Below, piece after piece: positions 5,098 through 16,017 of a DNA stretch of 64,000 bases (positions within the stretch are counted from its first letter, which is position 1; every line of letters starts with the position of its first letter). This DNA is from Piscinibacter sp047602365. GTDB lineage: Bacteria > Pseudomonadota > Gammaproteobacteria > Burkholderiales > Burkholderiaceae_C. A program made the position numbers and the translations under genes. The notes beneath the pieces were generated by a model. That model saw only the letters and a list, made by a program, of their open reading frames with translations, was not told where the DNA came from and searched no databases. The DNA lies in assembly GCA_047602365.1 (NCBI GenBank), contig JASGHM010000002.1:496001-560000 (forward strand). The letters are read 5' to 3'.

Positions 5098-7227
5098 ATG
5101 ATCGATGCCTTGCGCTTCGGTCTCGGTGCCGCCCGCCTGCCGATGATCCTGCAGACCGAGGCCGCCGAATGCGGCCTGGCGTGTCTGGCGATGGTGGCCT
5201 CGCACCATGGCATGCAGACCGACCTGCAGGCGCTGCGGCGGCGCTTCTCGCTGTCGATGAAGGGCGCCACTCTCGTCGACATGGTCCGCATGGCCGGCCA
5301 GATGCACCTGCACGCGCGGCCGCTGCGTGCCGAGATGGAACACCTCGACCAGCTCGCCACGCCCTGCGTGCTGCACTGGGACCTGAACCACTTCGTGGTG
5401 CTGAAGGAGGTGCGGCGGGGCCAGGCGGTGATCCACGACCCGGCGCGCGGCGTGCGGCGCATGCCGCTGGCCGAGCTGTCGCGCCACTTCACCGGCGTCG
5501 TGCTCGAGCTGTCGCCGCAGGCCGACTTCCAGCCTGTGCGCGAGCGCCAGCCGCTGAGCCTGCGCCAGCTGCTCGGCCGGGTCAGCGGGCTGAAGCGCTC
5601 GCTGACGCAGATCTTCGCCCTGGCGCTGGCGCTGGAAGCCTTCGTGCTGCTGACGCCCTTCTTCATGCAATGGGTGGTCGACGGCGTGCTGGTCAGCGCC
5701 GACCGCGACCTGCTGATCACGCTGGGCATCGGCTTCTCGCTGCTGGTGCTGCTGCAGGTGGCCACCGGCGCGGTGCGCTCCTGGGCCGTGCTGCACCTGT
5801 CGAGCACGCTGAACCTGCAGTGGCTGAACAACGTCTTCGCGCACCTGATGCGCCTGCCGGTGGACTGGTTCGAGAAGCGCCACACCGGCGACGTGCTGTC
5901 GCGTTTCGGCGCGGTGCAGGAGATCCAGAAGACGCTGACCACCAGCTTCATCGAGGCGGTGCTCGACGGCGCGCTGGTCATTGTCACGCTGACGATGATG
6001 TTCATCTACAGCCCGACGCTGAGCGCCATCGCGCTGGGCTGCGTGGCAGCCTATGCGCTGCTGCGCTGGGCCTTCTTCCGGCCACTGCGCGACGCCACCG
6101 AAGAGGCGATCGTGCACGACGCCAAGCGTGCCAGCCACTTCCTCGAATCGCTGCGCGGCGTGCAGGCGATCAAGCTGGCCAATCGCCAGGAGGACCGCCA
6201 GGCGCGCTTCATGAACCTGGTGGTCGACGCGATGAACGCCGACATCGCCACGCGCAAGCTCGAGCTGGTGTTCGGCGTGCTGCACAAGCTGGTGTTCGGG
6301 CTCGAGCGTGTGGCGGTGATCTGGGTCGGCGCGCTGCTGGTGATGGACCAGCGTTTTTCGGTCGGCATGCTGTTCGCGTTCTTTGCCTACAAGGAGCAGT
6401 TCGCGCTGCGCATCAGTGGCCTGATCGACAAGCTGGTCGAGCTGAAGATGCTGCGCCTGCAGGGCGAGCGCCTGGCCGACATCGTGCTGACCGCGCCCGA
6501 GGCACAGCCCGAGGCCGCGCCTGCGCGTGCCGAGCTGGCGGCGCGGCTCGAACTGCGCGGCATCCACTTCGCCTATTCCGACGGCGAACCCGCGGTGATC
6601 GACAAGCTGGACCTGGTCATCGAGCCCGGTGAATCGGTGGCCATCGTCGGGCCGTCCGGCTGCGGCAAGACCACGCTGCTCAAGCTGATGCTGGGCATCC
6701 ACGCGCCGCAAGCCGGCGAGGTCGCGGTGGGCGGCGTGCCGCTGCGCCGCCTGGGCCTGCGTGCCTGGCGCGAGATGATCGGCACGGTGATGCAGGACGA
6801 CCAGCTGTTCGCCGGTTCGATCGCCGACAACGTCGCCTTCTTCGACGCGCGTGCCGACATGGCCTGGGTCGAGCAGTGCGCGCGTTTCGCCGCGGTGCAC
6901 GACGAGATCGAGGCCATGCCGATGGGCTACCACACGCTGATCGGCGACATGGGGGCGAGCATCTCCGGCGGGCAGAAGCAGCGCATCCTGCTGGCGCGGG
7001 CGCTGTACCGGCGGCCGAAGATCCTGTTCCTCGACGAGGCGACCAGCGCGCTGGACGTCGACCGCGAGCGCCAGGTCAACCAGGCGATCCGCCAGCTCGA
7101 GATCACCCGCGTGGTGGTGGCGCACCGACCCGAGACCATCGCCGCGGCTTCGCGCGTGGTCGTGCTCGCCAACGGCCGCGTCGCGCAGGACCTGCGCAGC
7201 GTGGCTCCGCAATCCCAGCAGCGCTGA
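5098..7227 (+). CDS. Peptidase-containing ABC transporter (C39 bacteriocin-type processing exporter)
   Basis: A 709-residue inner-membrane exporter that cuts GG leaders and exports the product. Residues 1-130 are a C39 peptidase: Q19 (oxyanion), catalytic C25 in QTEAAECGLACLAM, H98 in NHFVVL and D114 in HDPARG are all present. Residues about 160-440 form the transmembrane domain (FVLLTPFFMQWVVDGVLV, LLITLGIGFSLLVLLQVATG, VIWVGALLVMDQRF). The nucleotide-binding domain has Walker A GPSGCGKTT (about 517-526), signature SGGQKQR (623-629), Walker B ILFLDEATSALD (642-653) and H-loop VVVAHRPET. With both catalytic and ATPase residues intact, the protein should be active on the adjacent precursor. 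It is the last gene of the cassette; only 30 bases separate it from tsaD. Confidence 0.93.
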   Translation: MIDALRFGLGAARLPMILQTEAAECGLACLAMVASHHGMQTDLQALRRRFSLSMKGATLVDMVRMAGQMHLHARPLRAEMEHLDQLATPCVLHWDLNHFVVLKEVRRGQAVIHDPARGVRRMPLAELSRHFTGVVLELSPQADFQPVRERQPLSLRQLLGRVSGLKRSLTQIFALALALEAFVLLTPFFMQWVVDGVLVSADRDLLITLGIGFSLLVLLQVATGAVRSWAVLHLSSTLNLQWLNNVFAHLMRLPVDWFEKRHTGDVLSRFGAVQEIQKTLTTSFIEAVLDGALVIVTLTMMFIYSPTLSAIALGCVAAYALLRWAFFRPLRDATEEAIVHDAKRASHFLESLRGVQAIKLANRQEDRQARFMNLVVDAMNADIATRKLELVFGVLHKLVFGLERVAVIWVGALLVMDQRFSVGMLFAFFAYKEQFALRISGLIDKLVELKMLRLQGERLADIVLTAPEAQPEAAPARAELAARLELRGIHFAYSDGEPAVIDKLDLVIEPGESVAIVGPSGCGKTTLLKLMLGIHAPQAGEVAVGGVPLRRLGLRAWREMIGTVMQDDQLFAGSIADNVAFFDARADMAWVEQCARFAAVHDEIEAMPMGYHTLIGDMGASISGGQKQRILLARALYRRPKILFLDEATSALDVDRERQVNQAIRQLEITRVVVAHRPETIAAASRVVVLANGRVAQDLRSVAPQSQQR

Positions 7228-7245
7228 GGGTCTGTGGCCGCGCCG

Positions 7246-7251
7246 TAGACT
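7246..7251 (+). promoter_or_regulatory. -10 element placed for a leaderless tsaD transcript
   Basis: TAGACT followed by CGGCGC and then the tsaD ATG at 7258. Transcription would start at or next to the start codon. The same arrangement recurs before DUF1178, aroC and the YihY-like gene. Confidence 0.4.
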
Positions 7252-7257
7252 CGGCGC

Positions 7258-8359
7258 ATGAATGTTCTCGGCATCGAATCGTCCTGTGACGAGACCGGCG
7301 TCGCGCTGGTCCGCGCCGAAGGCGAGGGCACGCCGGCGCTGCTCGCCCACGCGCTGCACACCCAGATCGACATGCACCAGGCCTATGGCGGCGTGGTGCC
7401 CGAACTCGCCTCGCGCGACCACATCCGCCGTGTCGTGCCGCTGGTGCGGCAGGTGATGGCGCAGGCCGGCCGCACGCTGGCCGACATCGACGTGGTGGCC
7501 TACACGCAGGGGCCGGGGCTGGCCGGAGCGCTGCTGGTCGGCGCTGGCGTGGCCTGCGCGCTGGCGGCTTCGCTGGTCCGGCCGACGCTGGCCATTCACC
7601 ACCTCGAAGGGCACCTGCTGTCGCCGTTCCTGTCGGCCGACCCGCCGCAGTTCCCCTTCGTGGCGCTGCTGGTCTCCGGTGGCCATACGCAGCTGATGCG
7701 CGTCGACGGTGTCGCGCAGTATCGAACTGCTCGGCGAGACCATCGACGATGCTGCCGGCGAGGCCTTCGACAAGTCGGCCAAGCTGATGGGCCTGGGCTA
7801 CCCCGGTGGGCCGGCGCTGGCGCGGCTGGCCGAGTTCGGCGACCCGGCGACCTTCGATCTGCCGCGGCCGCTGCTGCACAGCGGCAACCTCGACTTCTCG
7901 TTCGCCGGCTTGAAGACGGCGGTGCGCACGAAGCTCGGCAAGCTGGGCACGAACGTCTGCCAGCAGGATCTCGCGAACCTGGCCGCGTCGACGCAGCAGG
8001 CGATCGTCGAGGTGCTGGTGCGCAAATCGATGAACGCTCTGCGCGATACAGGGCTGGATCGGCTGGTGGTGGCCGGCGGCGTTGGTGCCAACGCCTCGCT
8101 GCGCCGGCAACTCAACGAGGCCTGCCAGCGGCGCCGCGTGCGTGTGCACTACCCGGAGCTCGCGCTGTGCACCGACAACGGCGCGATGATCGCGCTGGCG
8201 GCGGCGCTGCGGCTGCAGAGCGCCGCGCAGGCCGCATCGCCCGACTACGCGTTCAGTGTGCGGCCTCGCTGGCCGCTTGGCCGACGTGGTCCGGTCCGCC
8301 GCCTAGAATCCGCGGCCCTTCACAGGACCTCGGCGCCGCGGCGCCATCTCGTTCGATGA
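7258..8359 (+). pseudogene. tsaD: tsaD, tRNA N6-threonylcarbamoyladenosine synthase subunit, frameshifted as given
   Basis: Makes the t6A37 modification on ANN-decoding tRNAs together with TsaB, TsaC and TsaE. Frame 1 gives MNVLGIESSCDETGVAL to VSGGHTQLMRVDGVAQY (residues 1-155). The family sequence then resumes one base out of frame as ELLGETIDDAAGEAFDKSAK. An extra base lies at 7720-7723 (TATCGAA where TACGAA is expected). Zinc-site motif HHLEGH and the ASKHA pieces are intact in the two halves. A second extra T may lie at 8277-8278: removing it turns RWPLGRR... into RWPLADVVRSAA and a stop at 8306, for 348 residues, close to the usual TsaD size. As given, the second frame runs to 8359. TsaD is essential in most bacteria, so sequence error is more likely than loss. 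Confidence 0.85.
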
Positions 8360-9637
8360 TTCGACGCCTCCCCTTGCTTGCCGGCCTGTTCGCTGCGGCG
8401 CTGTCCCTTCTCACGGCAGCGCCTGCGCGGGCCGCCGCCGAGCCGATCACGATCGCGCTGATCGAGGGTCTGTCCGGCCCCTTCGCGAACGCCGGCGAGG
8501 CGGTGCACCGCAACCTGCTGCTCGCCGTCGAACGCATCAACGCACGCGGCGGCGTCAAGCTGCCCGGCGGCGCACGGCCGCTGGAGCTGCAGCGCTATGA
8601 CGGCAAGGGCTCGACGGAGGAGTCCTTGTCGATGCTGCGCGCCGCGCTGGACCGGCGTGTCGCCTTCGTCACCCAGGGCAACAGCTCGGCGGTGGCGGCC
8701 GCGCTGGTCGAGGCGCTGAACAAGCACAACCAGCGCGTGCCGGAGGCGCGTGCGCTGCTGCTGAACTACTCGGCGGTCGACCCGGCGCTGACCAACGAGA
8801 AGTGCAGCTTCTGGCACTTCCGCTTCGATGCCCATGCCGACATGCGGCTGGCCGCGCTGGTCGAGGTGCTGCGCGAGGACGCAGCGGTGAAGAAGGTCTA
8901 CCTGATCGGCCAGGACTACAGCTTCGGCCAGCACGTGGTGCGCGCCGCGCGCATGCGCATCGCGGCTGGCGCGGCCCGACGCCGAGATCGTCGGCGAGGA
9001 ACTGCACCCGATCGGCCGCGTCAAGGACTTCCTGCCCTACGCGATGAAGATCAAGGCCAGCGGCGCGCAGGCCGTGCTGACCGGCAACTGGGGCAACGAT
9101 CTGACGCTGCTGGTCAAGGCGATGCGCGAGGTCGGCGTCGAGGCGCGCATCTACAGCTTCTACGGCAACGCGCTGGGTGCGCCTGCAGCGATCGGCGAGG
9201 CGGGCGTGGGCCGGGTGCTGGCAGTGGCCGAATGGCACCCGAACGTCGACACGGCAGCGTCGCGCGACTTCCACGCCGCCTTCCGCACCCGCTTCCCGAA
9301 ACCCGACGAGGACTACCAGCATGCCCGCATGCAGGTGATGGTCGAGATGCTGACCGCCGCCATCGAGCGGGCCGGCAGCGCCGACGCCACCGCGGTGGCA
9401 CGCGCCCTCGAGGGCCTGCGCTACGACGGCCGCACGCTGGCCGGCCTGCACACCGGTACCATGCGGGCGGCTGACCACCAGTTCATGCAGCCGCTGCTGG
9501 TCAGCGTGATGGACAAGGTCGGTGCGCCCGGCGTGCGCGTCGACAACGAAGGCTCCGGCTACGGCTTCCGCACGCTGCGCGCCTTCGACGCTCGCCAGAC
9601 CGAACAACCGCACACCTGCACGATGGAGCGTCCATGA
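8356..9637 (+). pseudogene. ABC-type branched-chain amino acid (LivK-like) substrate-binding protein, frameshifted as given
   Basis: Periplasmic type I solute-binding protein of the amide/branched-chain amino acid family. A Sec signal peptide (MIRRLPLLAGLFAAALSLLT...APARA) precedes ITIALIEGLSGPFANAGEAV and VAFVTQGNSSAVAAALVEAL. Frame 1 runs to VVRAARMRIA, then the family sequence continues in another frame as LARPDAEIVGEELHPIGRVKDF and to the stop at 9637. One extra G at 8964-8965 accounts for the shift; without it the protein has about 426 residues. No permease or ATPase gene is adjacent, so it is an orphan. Its end overlaps the next gene by ATGA, suggesting co-transcription. Whether this is a real break or a sequence error cannot be told here. 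Confidence 0.8.
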
Positions 9638-10785
9638 GATCGGTGATTGCCGAACTGCCCGGCTCGAAGATCCGCGAGGTGGCCAACGCCGGCCTCGGGC
9701 GCAGCGACGTGCTGGCCTTCTGGTTCGGCGAGAGCGACGAGATCACGCCGGCCTTCGTGCGCGACGCGGCGCAGCAGTCGATCGCCGCCGGCGAGACCTT
9801 CTACTCGCACAACCTGGGCCTGCCGGAGTTGCGCGAGGCGCTGGCCGGTTACACGAGCGCGCTGCACGGGCCGGTCGGGCCGGAGCGCATCGCCGTCACG
9901 TCCTCGGGCGTCAACGCGCTGATGCTGGCCATGCAGGCGCTGGCCGGTGCCGGCGACGAGGTGGTGGCGGTGGTCCCGGTCTGGCCCAACCTGACGGCGC
10001 AGCCGCAGATCCTCGGTGCCACGGTCACGCGCGTGCCGCTGAAGGTGGTGGGTGGCGCCTGGCGTCTCGATCTCGACGCGCTGCTCGCCGCGGTGACGGC
10101 GCGCACCCGCGTGCTGCTGGTCAACGCGCCGAACAACCCGACCGGCTGGACGCTGGAGCGCAGCGAGCAGCAGGCGCTGCTCGAGCACTGCCGTCGCACC
10201 GGCACCTGGATCGTCGCCGACGAGGTCTACGAGCGCATCTACTTCCGTGACGGCGCGCGCTGCGCGCCCAGCTTCCTCGACATCGCGGCGGCCGATGACC
10301 GCCTCGTCGTCGTGCACAGCTTCTCGAAGAGCTTCCTGATGACCGGCTGGCGCCTGGGCTGGATGGTTGCGCCGGCGCCGCTGGTCGAGGCGCTGGGCAA
10401 GCTGATCGAGTTCAACACCTCCTGCGCGCCGGTGTTCATCCAGCGCGCCGGCGTGGCCGCGCTCGGCGGCGCCCAGGACTTCGTGCCGGGCCTGATCGGC
10501 CGCCTGAAGACCTGCCGCGACACGCTGCTGCCGGCGCTGGCGGCGCTGCCCGGGGTCTCGGTGGCGACGCCGGACGGTGGCATGTACGCCTTCTTCCGCG
10601 TCGACGGCCAGGACGACTCGCTGGCCTTCGCCAAGCGCCTGGTCGCCGAGGCCGGGCTGGGCCTGGCGCCGGGCGTGGCCTTCGGGCCGGAGGCCGAGGG
10701 CTGGCTGCGCTGGTGCTTCGCCTCGCGCGACCCGGCGCGGCTCACCGAGGGGGTGGGGCGGCTGGCCCGGGCTCTCAGGCTATAA
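9634..10785 (+). CDS. Pyridoxal-phosphate aminotransferase, class I/II
   Basis: A 383-residue fold-type I aminotransferase related to AspC/ArAT enzymes. Motifs: SHNLGLPELREALAGY in the N-terminal part, TSSGVNALMLAMQAL, NAPNNPTGW, IVADEVYERIYF and the Schiff-base lysine K232 in SFSKSFLMTGWRLGW, with a final arginine region (WLRWCFASRD). The substrate cannot be named; aspartate, aromatic or other amino acids are possible. The start overlaps the stop of the binding-protein gene (ATGA), which points to translational coupling. The stop codon TAA lies inside the TATAAT box of the rpsO promoter. Confidence 0.88.
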   Translation: MRSVIAELPGSKIREVANAGLGRSDVLAFWFGESDEITPAFVRDAAQQSIAAGETFYSHNLGLPELREALAGYTSALHGPVGPERIAVTSSGVNALMLAMQALAGAGDEVVAVVPVWPNLTAQPQILGATVTRVPLKVVGGAWRLDLDALLAAVTARTRVLLVNAPNNPTGWTLERSEQQALLEHCRRTGTWIVADEVYERIYFRDGARCAPSFLDIAAADDRLVVVHSFSKSFLMTGWRLGWMVAPAPLVEALGKLIEFNTSCAPVFIQRAGVAALGGAQDFVPGLIGRLKTCRDTLLPALAALPGVSVATPDGGMYAFFRVDGQDDSLAFAKRLVAEAGLGLAPGVAFGPEAEGWLRWCFASRDPARLTEGVGRLARALRL

Positions 10786-10786
10786 T
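10781..10786 (+). promoter_or_regulatory. -10 box of the rpsO promoter
   Basis: Perfect TATAAT, overlapping the stop codon of the aminotransferase gene and followed by a roughly 150-base untranslated leader before rpsO. The -35 region is weak. Confidence 0.6.
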
Positions 10787-10836
10787 CTTTGGGTTTTGCG
10801 GCCAAAGGCGGCTGCAAGGCAGGCACGGCACCGGTC

Positions 10837-10864
10837 GGTTTCACCGGTGACCGCAAGTGAAACC
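10837..10864 (+). promoter_or_regulatory. Hairpin in the rpsO leader
   Basis: GGTTTCAC (10837-10844) and GTGAAACC (10857-10864) form a perfect eight-base-pair stem with a 12-base loop in the long rpsO 5' leader. Ribosomal protein S15 autoregulates through its leader in several bacteria, though with differing structures. A role here is inferred from position only. Confidence 0.4.
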
Positions 10865-10939
10865 GGAAACCGTGGCAGGTCGCACCCGACTCTTCGCAGG
10901 GGTGCCGAAGCTCGGTTTCATGAACAGGAAACGAGCACC

Positions 10940-11203
10940 ATGACCGCCATCAACAAGGCCGAAATCGTCAAGGCCAACGCCCGCGGCGCCAACGACACCG
11001 GCTCCCCCGAAGTGCAAGTCGCGCTGTTGACCGCGCGCATCAACGAGCTGACCCCGCACTTCAAGACCCACGCCAAGGACCACCACGGTCGCCGCGGCCT
11101 GCTCAAGCTGGTCAATCAGCGCAAGAGCCTGCTGGCCTACCTGAAGGACCGCGACGCCGACCGCTACACCGCGCTGATCGCCAAGCTGGGCCTGCGCAAG
11201 TAA
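10940..11203 (+). CDS. rpsO: 30S ribosomal protein S15
   Basis: An 87-residue primary 16S rRNA-binding protein of the small subunit platform. The sequence is family-typical: INKAEIVKANARGANDTGSPEVQVALLTARI, the RNA-binding LTPHFKTHAKDHHGRRGLL, and LVNQRKSLLAYLKDRD. The start ATG at 10940 has AGGAAACGAG upstream. It is followed by an intrinsic terminator and then pnp, the common rpsO-pnp order. Confidence 0.98.
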   Translation: MTAINKAEIVKANARGANDTGSPEVQVALLTARINELTPHFKTHAKDHHGRRGLLKLVNQRKSLLAYLKDRDADRYTALIAKLGLRK

Positions 11204-11220
11204 GCACACGATGAGATCGA

Positions 11221-11260
11221 AGAGCCTGTCTGGACCTGCCAGCACAGGCTCTTTGCGTTT
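11221..11260 (+). terminator. Intrinsic terminator after rpsO
   Basis: AGAGCCTGT (11221-11229) pairs perfectly with ACAGGCTCT (11244-11252) over a 14-base loop, followed by TTGCGTTT. The T-run is broken, so termination may be partial and allow some readthrough into pnp, as is known for rpsO-pnp elsewhere. Confidence 0.75.
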
Positions 11261-11290
11261 GGAGCCGGGCCACCACCGATGACGATGTGT

Positions 11291-11329
11291 CATTCCACGG
11301 GCGTTTCACCGCTGAACGCCGCTGGAATG
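11291..11329 (+). promoter_or_regulatory. Long hairpin in the pnp leader
   Basis: CATTCCA/TGGAATG (11291-11297, 11323-11329) encloses GGCGTT/AACGCC (11300-11305, 11315-11320): 13 base pairs with small internal asymmetry. It lies about 80 bases before the pnp start. In enterobacteria a leader stem cut by RNase III mediates PNPase autoregulation; the same use here is inferred. Confidence 0.45.
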
Positions 11330-11409
11330 GCATCGCGCCAGGTTGCCGCAGCTCCGGGGACAAGGGCGACACCCCGTCCGTCGCCGAACACCAAGAATTG
11401 GAGAACCCA

Positions 11410-13533
<2,124 letters not shown>

Positions 13534-13552
13534 GGCGGCAGCCGCTTCGCGC

Positions 13553-14539
13553 ATGAAGGCGATCGAGATCCGCCAGCCCGGCGCGCCCGAGGTTCTGCAG
13601 CTCGCCGACCGGCCCGACCCCGTGGCCGGCGCTGGCGAACTGCTGATCCGCGTGGCGGCCGCCGGCATCAACCGCCCCGACGTGCTGCAGCGCAAGGGGG
13701 TCTATCCGCCGCCGCCGGGCGCACCCGACCTGCCGGGCCTGGAGGTGGCGGGCAGCATCGTCGGTGGCGACACCTCGGCGATGGCGGCGGCCGGCCTCAA
13801 GCTGGGCGACCGCGTCTGCGCGCTGGTGGCCGGAGGGGGCTATGCGCAGCTGTGCGTGGCGCCGGTCGGTCAGTGCCTGCCGATTCCCGGCGGCCTGAGC
13901 GACATCGAGGCGGCCAGCCTGCCGGAGACCTTCTTCACCGTCTGGTCGAACGTGTTCGACCGCGCGAAGCTTCAGGCCGGCGAGACGCTGCTGGTGCAAG
14001 GCGGCACCAGCGGCATCGGCGTCACCGCGATCCAGCTGGCCAAGGCGGCCGGCGCGACGGTGATCGTCACCGCCGGCAGCGACGACAAGTGCGCCGCCTG
14101 CGTGGCGCTCGGCGCCGACCATGCGATCAACTACCGCAGCCATGACTTCGTCGCCGAGGTGAAGCGCCTCACCGAAGGCAAGGGCGCCAACGTCATCCTC
14201 GACATGGTCGCCGGCGACTACGTGGCGCGCGAGCTGAACTGCCTGGCCGACGACGGCCGGCTGGTGATCATCGCGGTGCAGGGCGGTGTCGACGCGAAGA
14301 TCGATGCCGGCTCCGTGCTGCGCCGCCGGCTGACCATCACCGGCTCGACGCTGCGACCGCGGCCGCTGGCCTTCAAGGCGGCGATCGCGCAGGCGCTGCG
14401 CAGCAACGTCTGGCCGTGGATCGACGCCGGGCGCATCAAGCCGGTGATCTACAAGGTGTTCCCCGCCGCCGAGGCGGCCCAGGCGCATGCGCTGATGGAA
14501 TCGAACCAGCATGTCGGCAAGCTGGTCCTGAGCTGGTAA
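13553..14539 (+). CDS. NAD(P)H:quinone oxidoreductase, zinc-independent MDR family (PIG3-like)
   Basis: A 328-residue medium-chain dehydrogenase/reductase of the quinone oxidoreductase branch. An N-terminal GroES-like fold (INRPDVLQRKGVYPPPPGAPDLPGLEVAG) is followed by a Rossmann domain with LLVQGGTSGIGVTAIQLAKA (NADPH motif). The cysteines of zinc alcohol dehydrogenases are lacking. It would reduce quinones or related electrophiles using NADPH. It lies 19 bases after pnp and 18 before tpiA, a conserved cluster in Burkholderiales. Confidence 0.9.
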   Translation: MKAIEIRQPGAPEVLQLADRPDPVAGAGELLIRVAAAGINRPDVLQRKGVYPPPPGAPDLPGLEVAGSIVGGDTSAMAAAGLKLGDRVCALVAGGGYAQLCVAPVGQCLPIPGGLSDIEAASLPETFFTVWSNVFDRAKLQAGETLLVQGGTSGIGVTAIQLAKAAGATVIVTAGSDDKCAACVALGADHAINYRSHDFVAEVKRLTEGKGANVILDMVAGDYVARELNCLADDGRLVIIAVQGGVDAKIDAGSVLRRRLTITGSTLRPRPLAFKAAIAQALRSNVWPWIDAGRIKPVIYKVFPAAEAAQAHALMESNQHVGKLVLSW

Positions 14540-14557
14540 AGACGCAAGGAAGCCACG

Positions 14558-15301
<744 letters not shown>

Positions 15302-15336
15302 GCGTCCGCGGCGCTGAATATTCGGAGTCCAGAAGA

Positions 15337-15753
15337 ATGAACCTGTTGCACAACCTGCTCGTGGCCGTCCAGATCATCTCGGCCCTCGTGATGATCGGCC
15401 TCGTGCTCATCCAGCACGGCAAGGGCGCCGACATGGGCGCGTCCTTCGGCAGCGGCGCCTCGGGCAGCCTGTTCGGCGCCACCGGCAGCGCGAACTTCCT
15501 GTCGCGCTCGACCGCCGTCTGCGCCGCGGTGTTCTTCGCCTGCACGCTGACGCTGGCCTTCTTCGCCAACGATCGCGCCTCGCGTCCCGCGGGCGGCGGC
15601 AGCAGCGTGCTCGAAGGTGCGGCGGCACCGGCCGCCAGCGTGCCGGCCGCCGGTGCGGCACTGGTGCCGGGCGCGGCCAGCGCGCCTGCTGCCGCGGCGC
15701 CTGCGCCGGCTGCCACCGCGTCGTCGGGCGCGGGTGCCGTGCCGTCGAAGTGA
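15337..15753 (+). CDS. secG: Preprotein translocase subunit SecG
   Basis: A 138-residue accessory subunit of the SecYEG translocon. Two membrane helices (LLVAVQIISALVMIGLVLIQ and STAVCAAVFFACTLTLAFFA) flank the conserved cytoplasmic loop GKGADMGASFGSGASGSLFGATGSANFLSR. The C-terminal tail (about 95-138) is an Ala/Pro/Ser low-complexity extension, common in this order. The start at 15337 has GGAG plus AGAAGA upstream. Confidence 0.95.
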   Translation: MNLLHNLLVAVQIISALVMIGLVLIQHGKGADMGASFGSGASGSLFGATGSANFLSRSTAVCAAVFFACTLTLAFFANDRASRPAGGGSSVLEGAAAPAASVPAAGAALVPGAASAPAAAAPAPAATASSGAGAVPSK

Positions 15754-15797
15754 TCGCATCAAGTGCTTGCGTGGCGCGCCCTGCGCCAGCGCAAGCC

Positions 15798-15830
15798 ACC
15801 CGCCTGCGATGCCGCTGCGCTGCGGGTTTT
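15798..15830 (+). terminator. Possible weak terminator after secG
   Basis: ACCCGC (15798-15803) and GCGGGT (15822-15827) followed by TTT. The stem is short and the loop long. The rest of the gap 15754-15918 shows only the tRNA promoter. Confidence 0.35.
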
Positions 15831-15845
15831 CGCGGGGATTGAGGT

Positions 15846-15851
15846 TAGAAT
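15846..15851 (+). promoter_or_regulatory. -10 box for tRNA-Leu and probably the nuo operon
   Basis: TAGAAT about 68 bases before the mature tRNA 5' end. No good -35 is seen. Since nuoA starts 15 bases after the tRNA, this promoter may feed the whole operon. Confidence 0.4.
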
Positions 15852-15918
15852 GCGCGGCTGTTCGGCAAGCCAATCCTCATGCAAGCCGAGACAACCGTGA
15901 GTACACCGTAAGTACGCG

Positions 15919-16003
15919 GCCGACGTGGTGAAATTGGTAGACACGCTATCTTGAGGGGGTAGTGGCGAAAGCTGTGCGAGTTCGAGTCTCGCCGTCGGCA
16001 CCA
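15919..16003 (+). tRNA. tRNA-Leu (anticodon GAG)
   Basis: An 85-base tRNA. Acceptor arms are GCCGACG and CGTCGGC with discriminator A and encoded CCA at 16001-16003. The anticodon stem is CTATC/GGTAG around the loop TTGAGGG, giving anticodon GAG (15953-15955). A long variable arm (TGGCGAAAGCTGTG region) and T-loop TTCGAGTC mark it as a class II leucine tRNA. It sits immediately upstream of nuoA. Confidence 0.97.
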
Positions 16004-16017
16004 GACATCCGCCCCTC

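Noticed and set aside
7720..7723. Programmed ribosomal frameshifting in tsaD
   Set aside because: No slippery heptamer, stem or internal Shine-Dalgarno is seen, and similar +1 events occur in two unrelated genes, so sequence error is simpler.
4939..7782. A 947-codon open frame on the minus strand across the exporter gene and the start of tsaD
   Set aside because: It lies opposite a clear C39 ABC exporter, is dominated by R, H, Q and A, and has no recognisable motif. Such antisense frames are expected from the high G/C in third codon positions.
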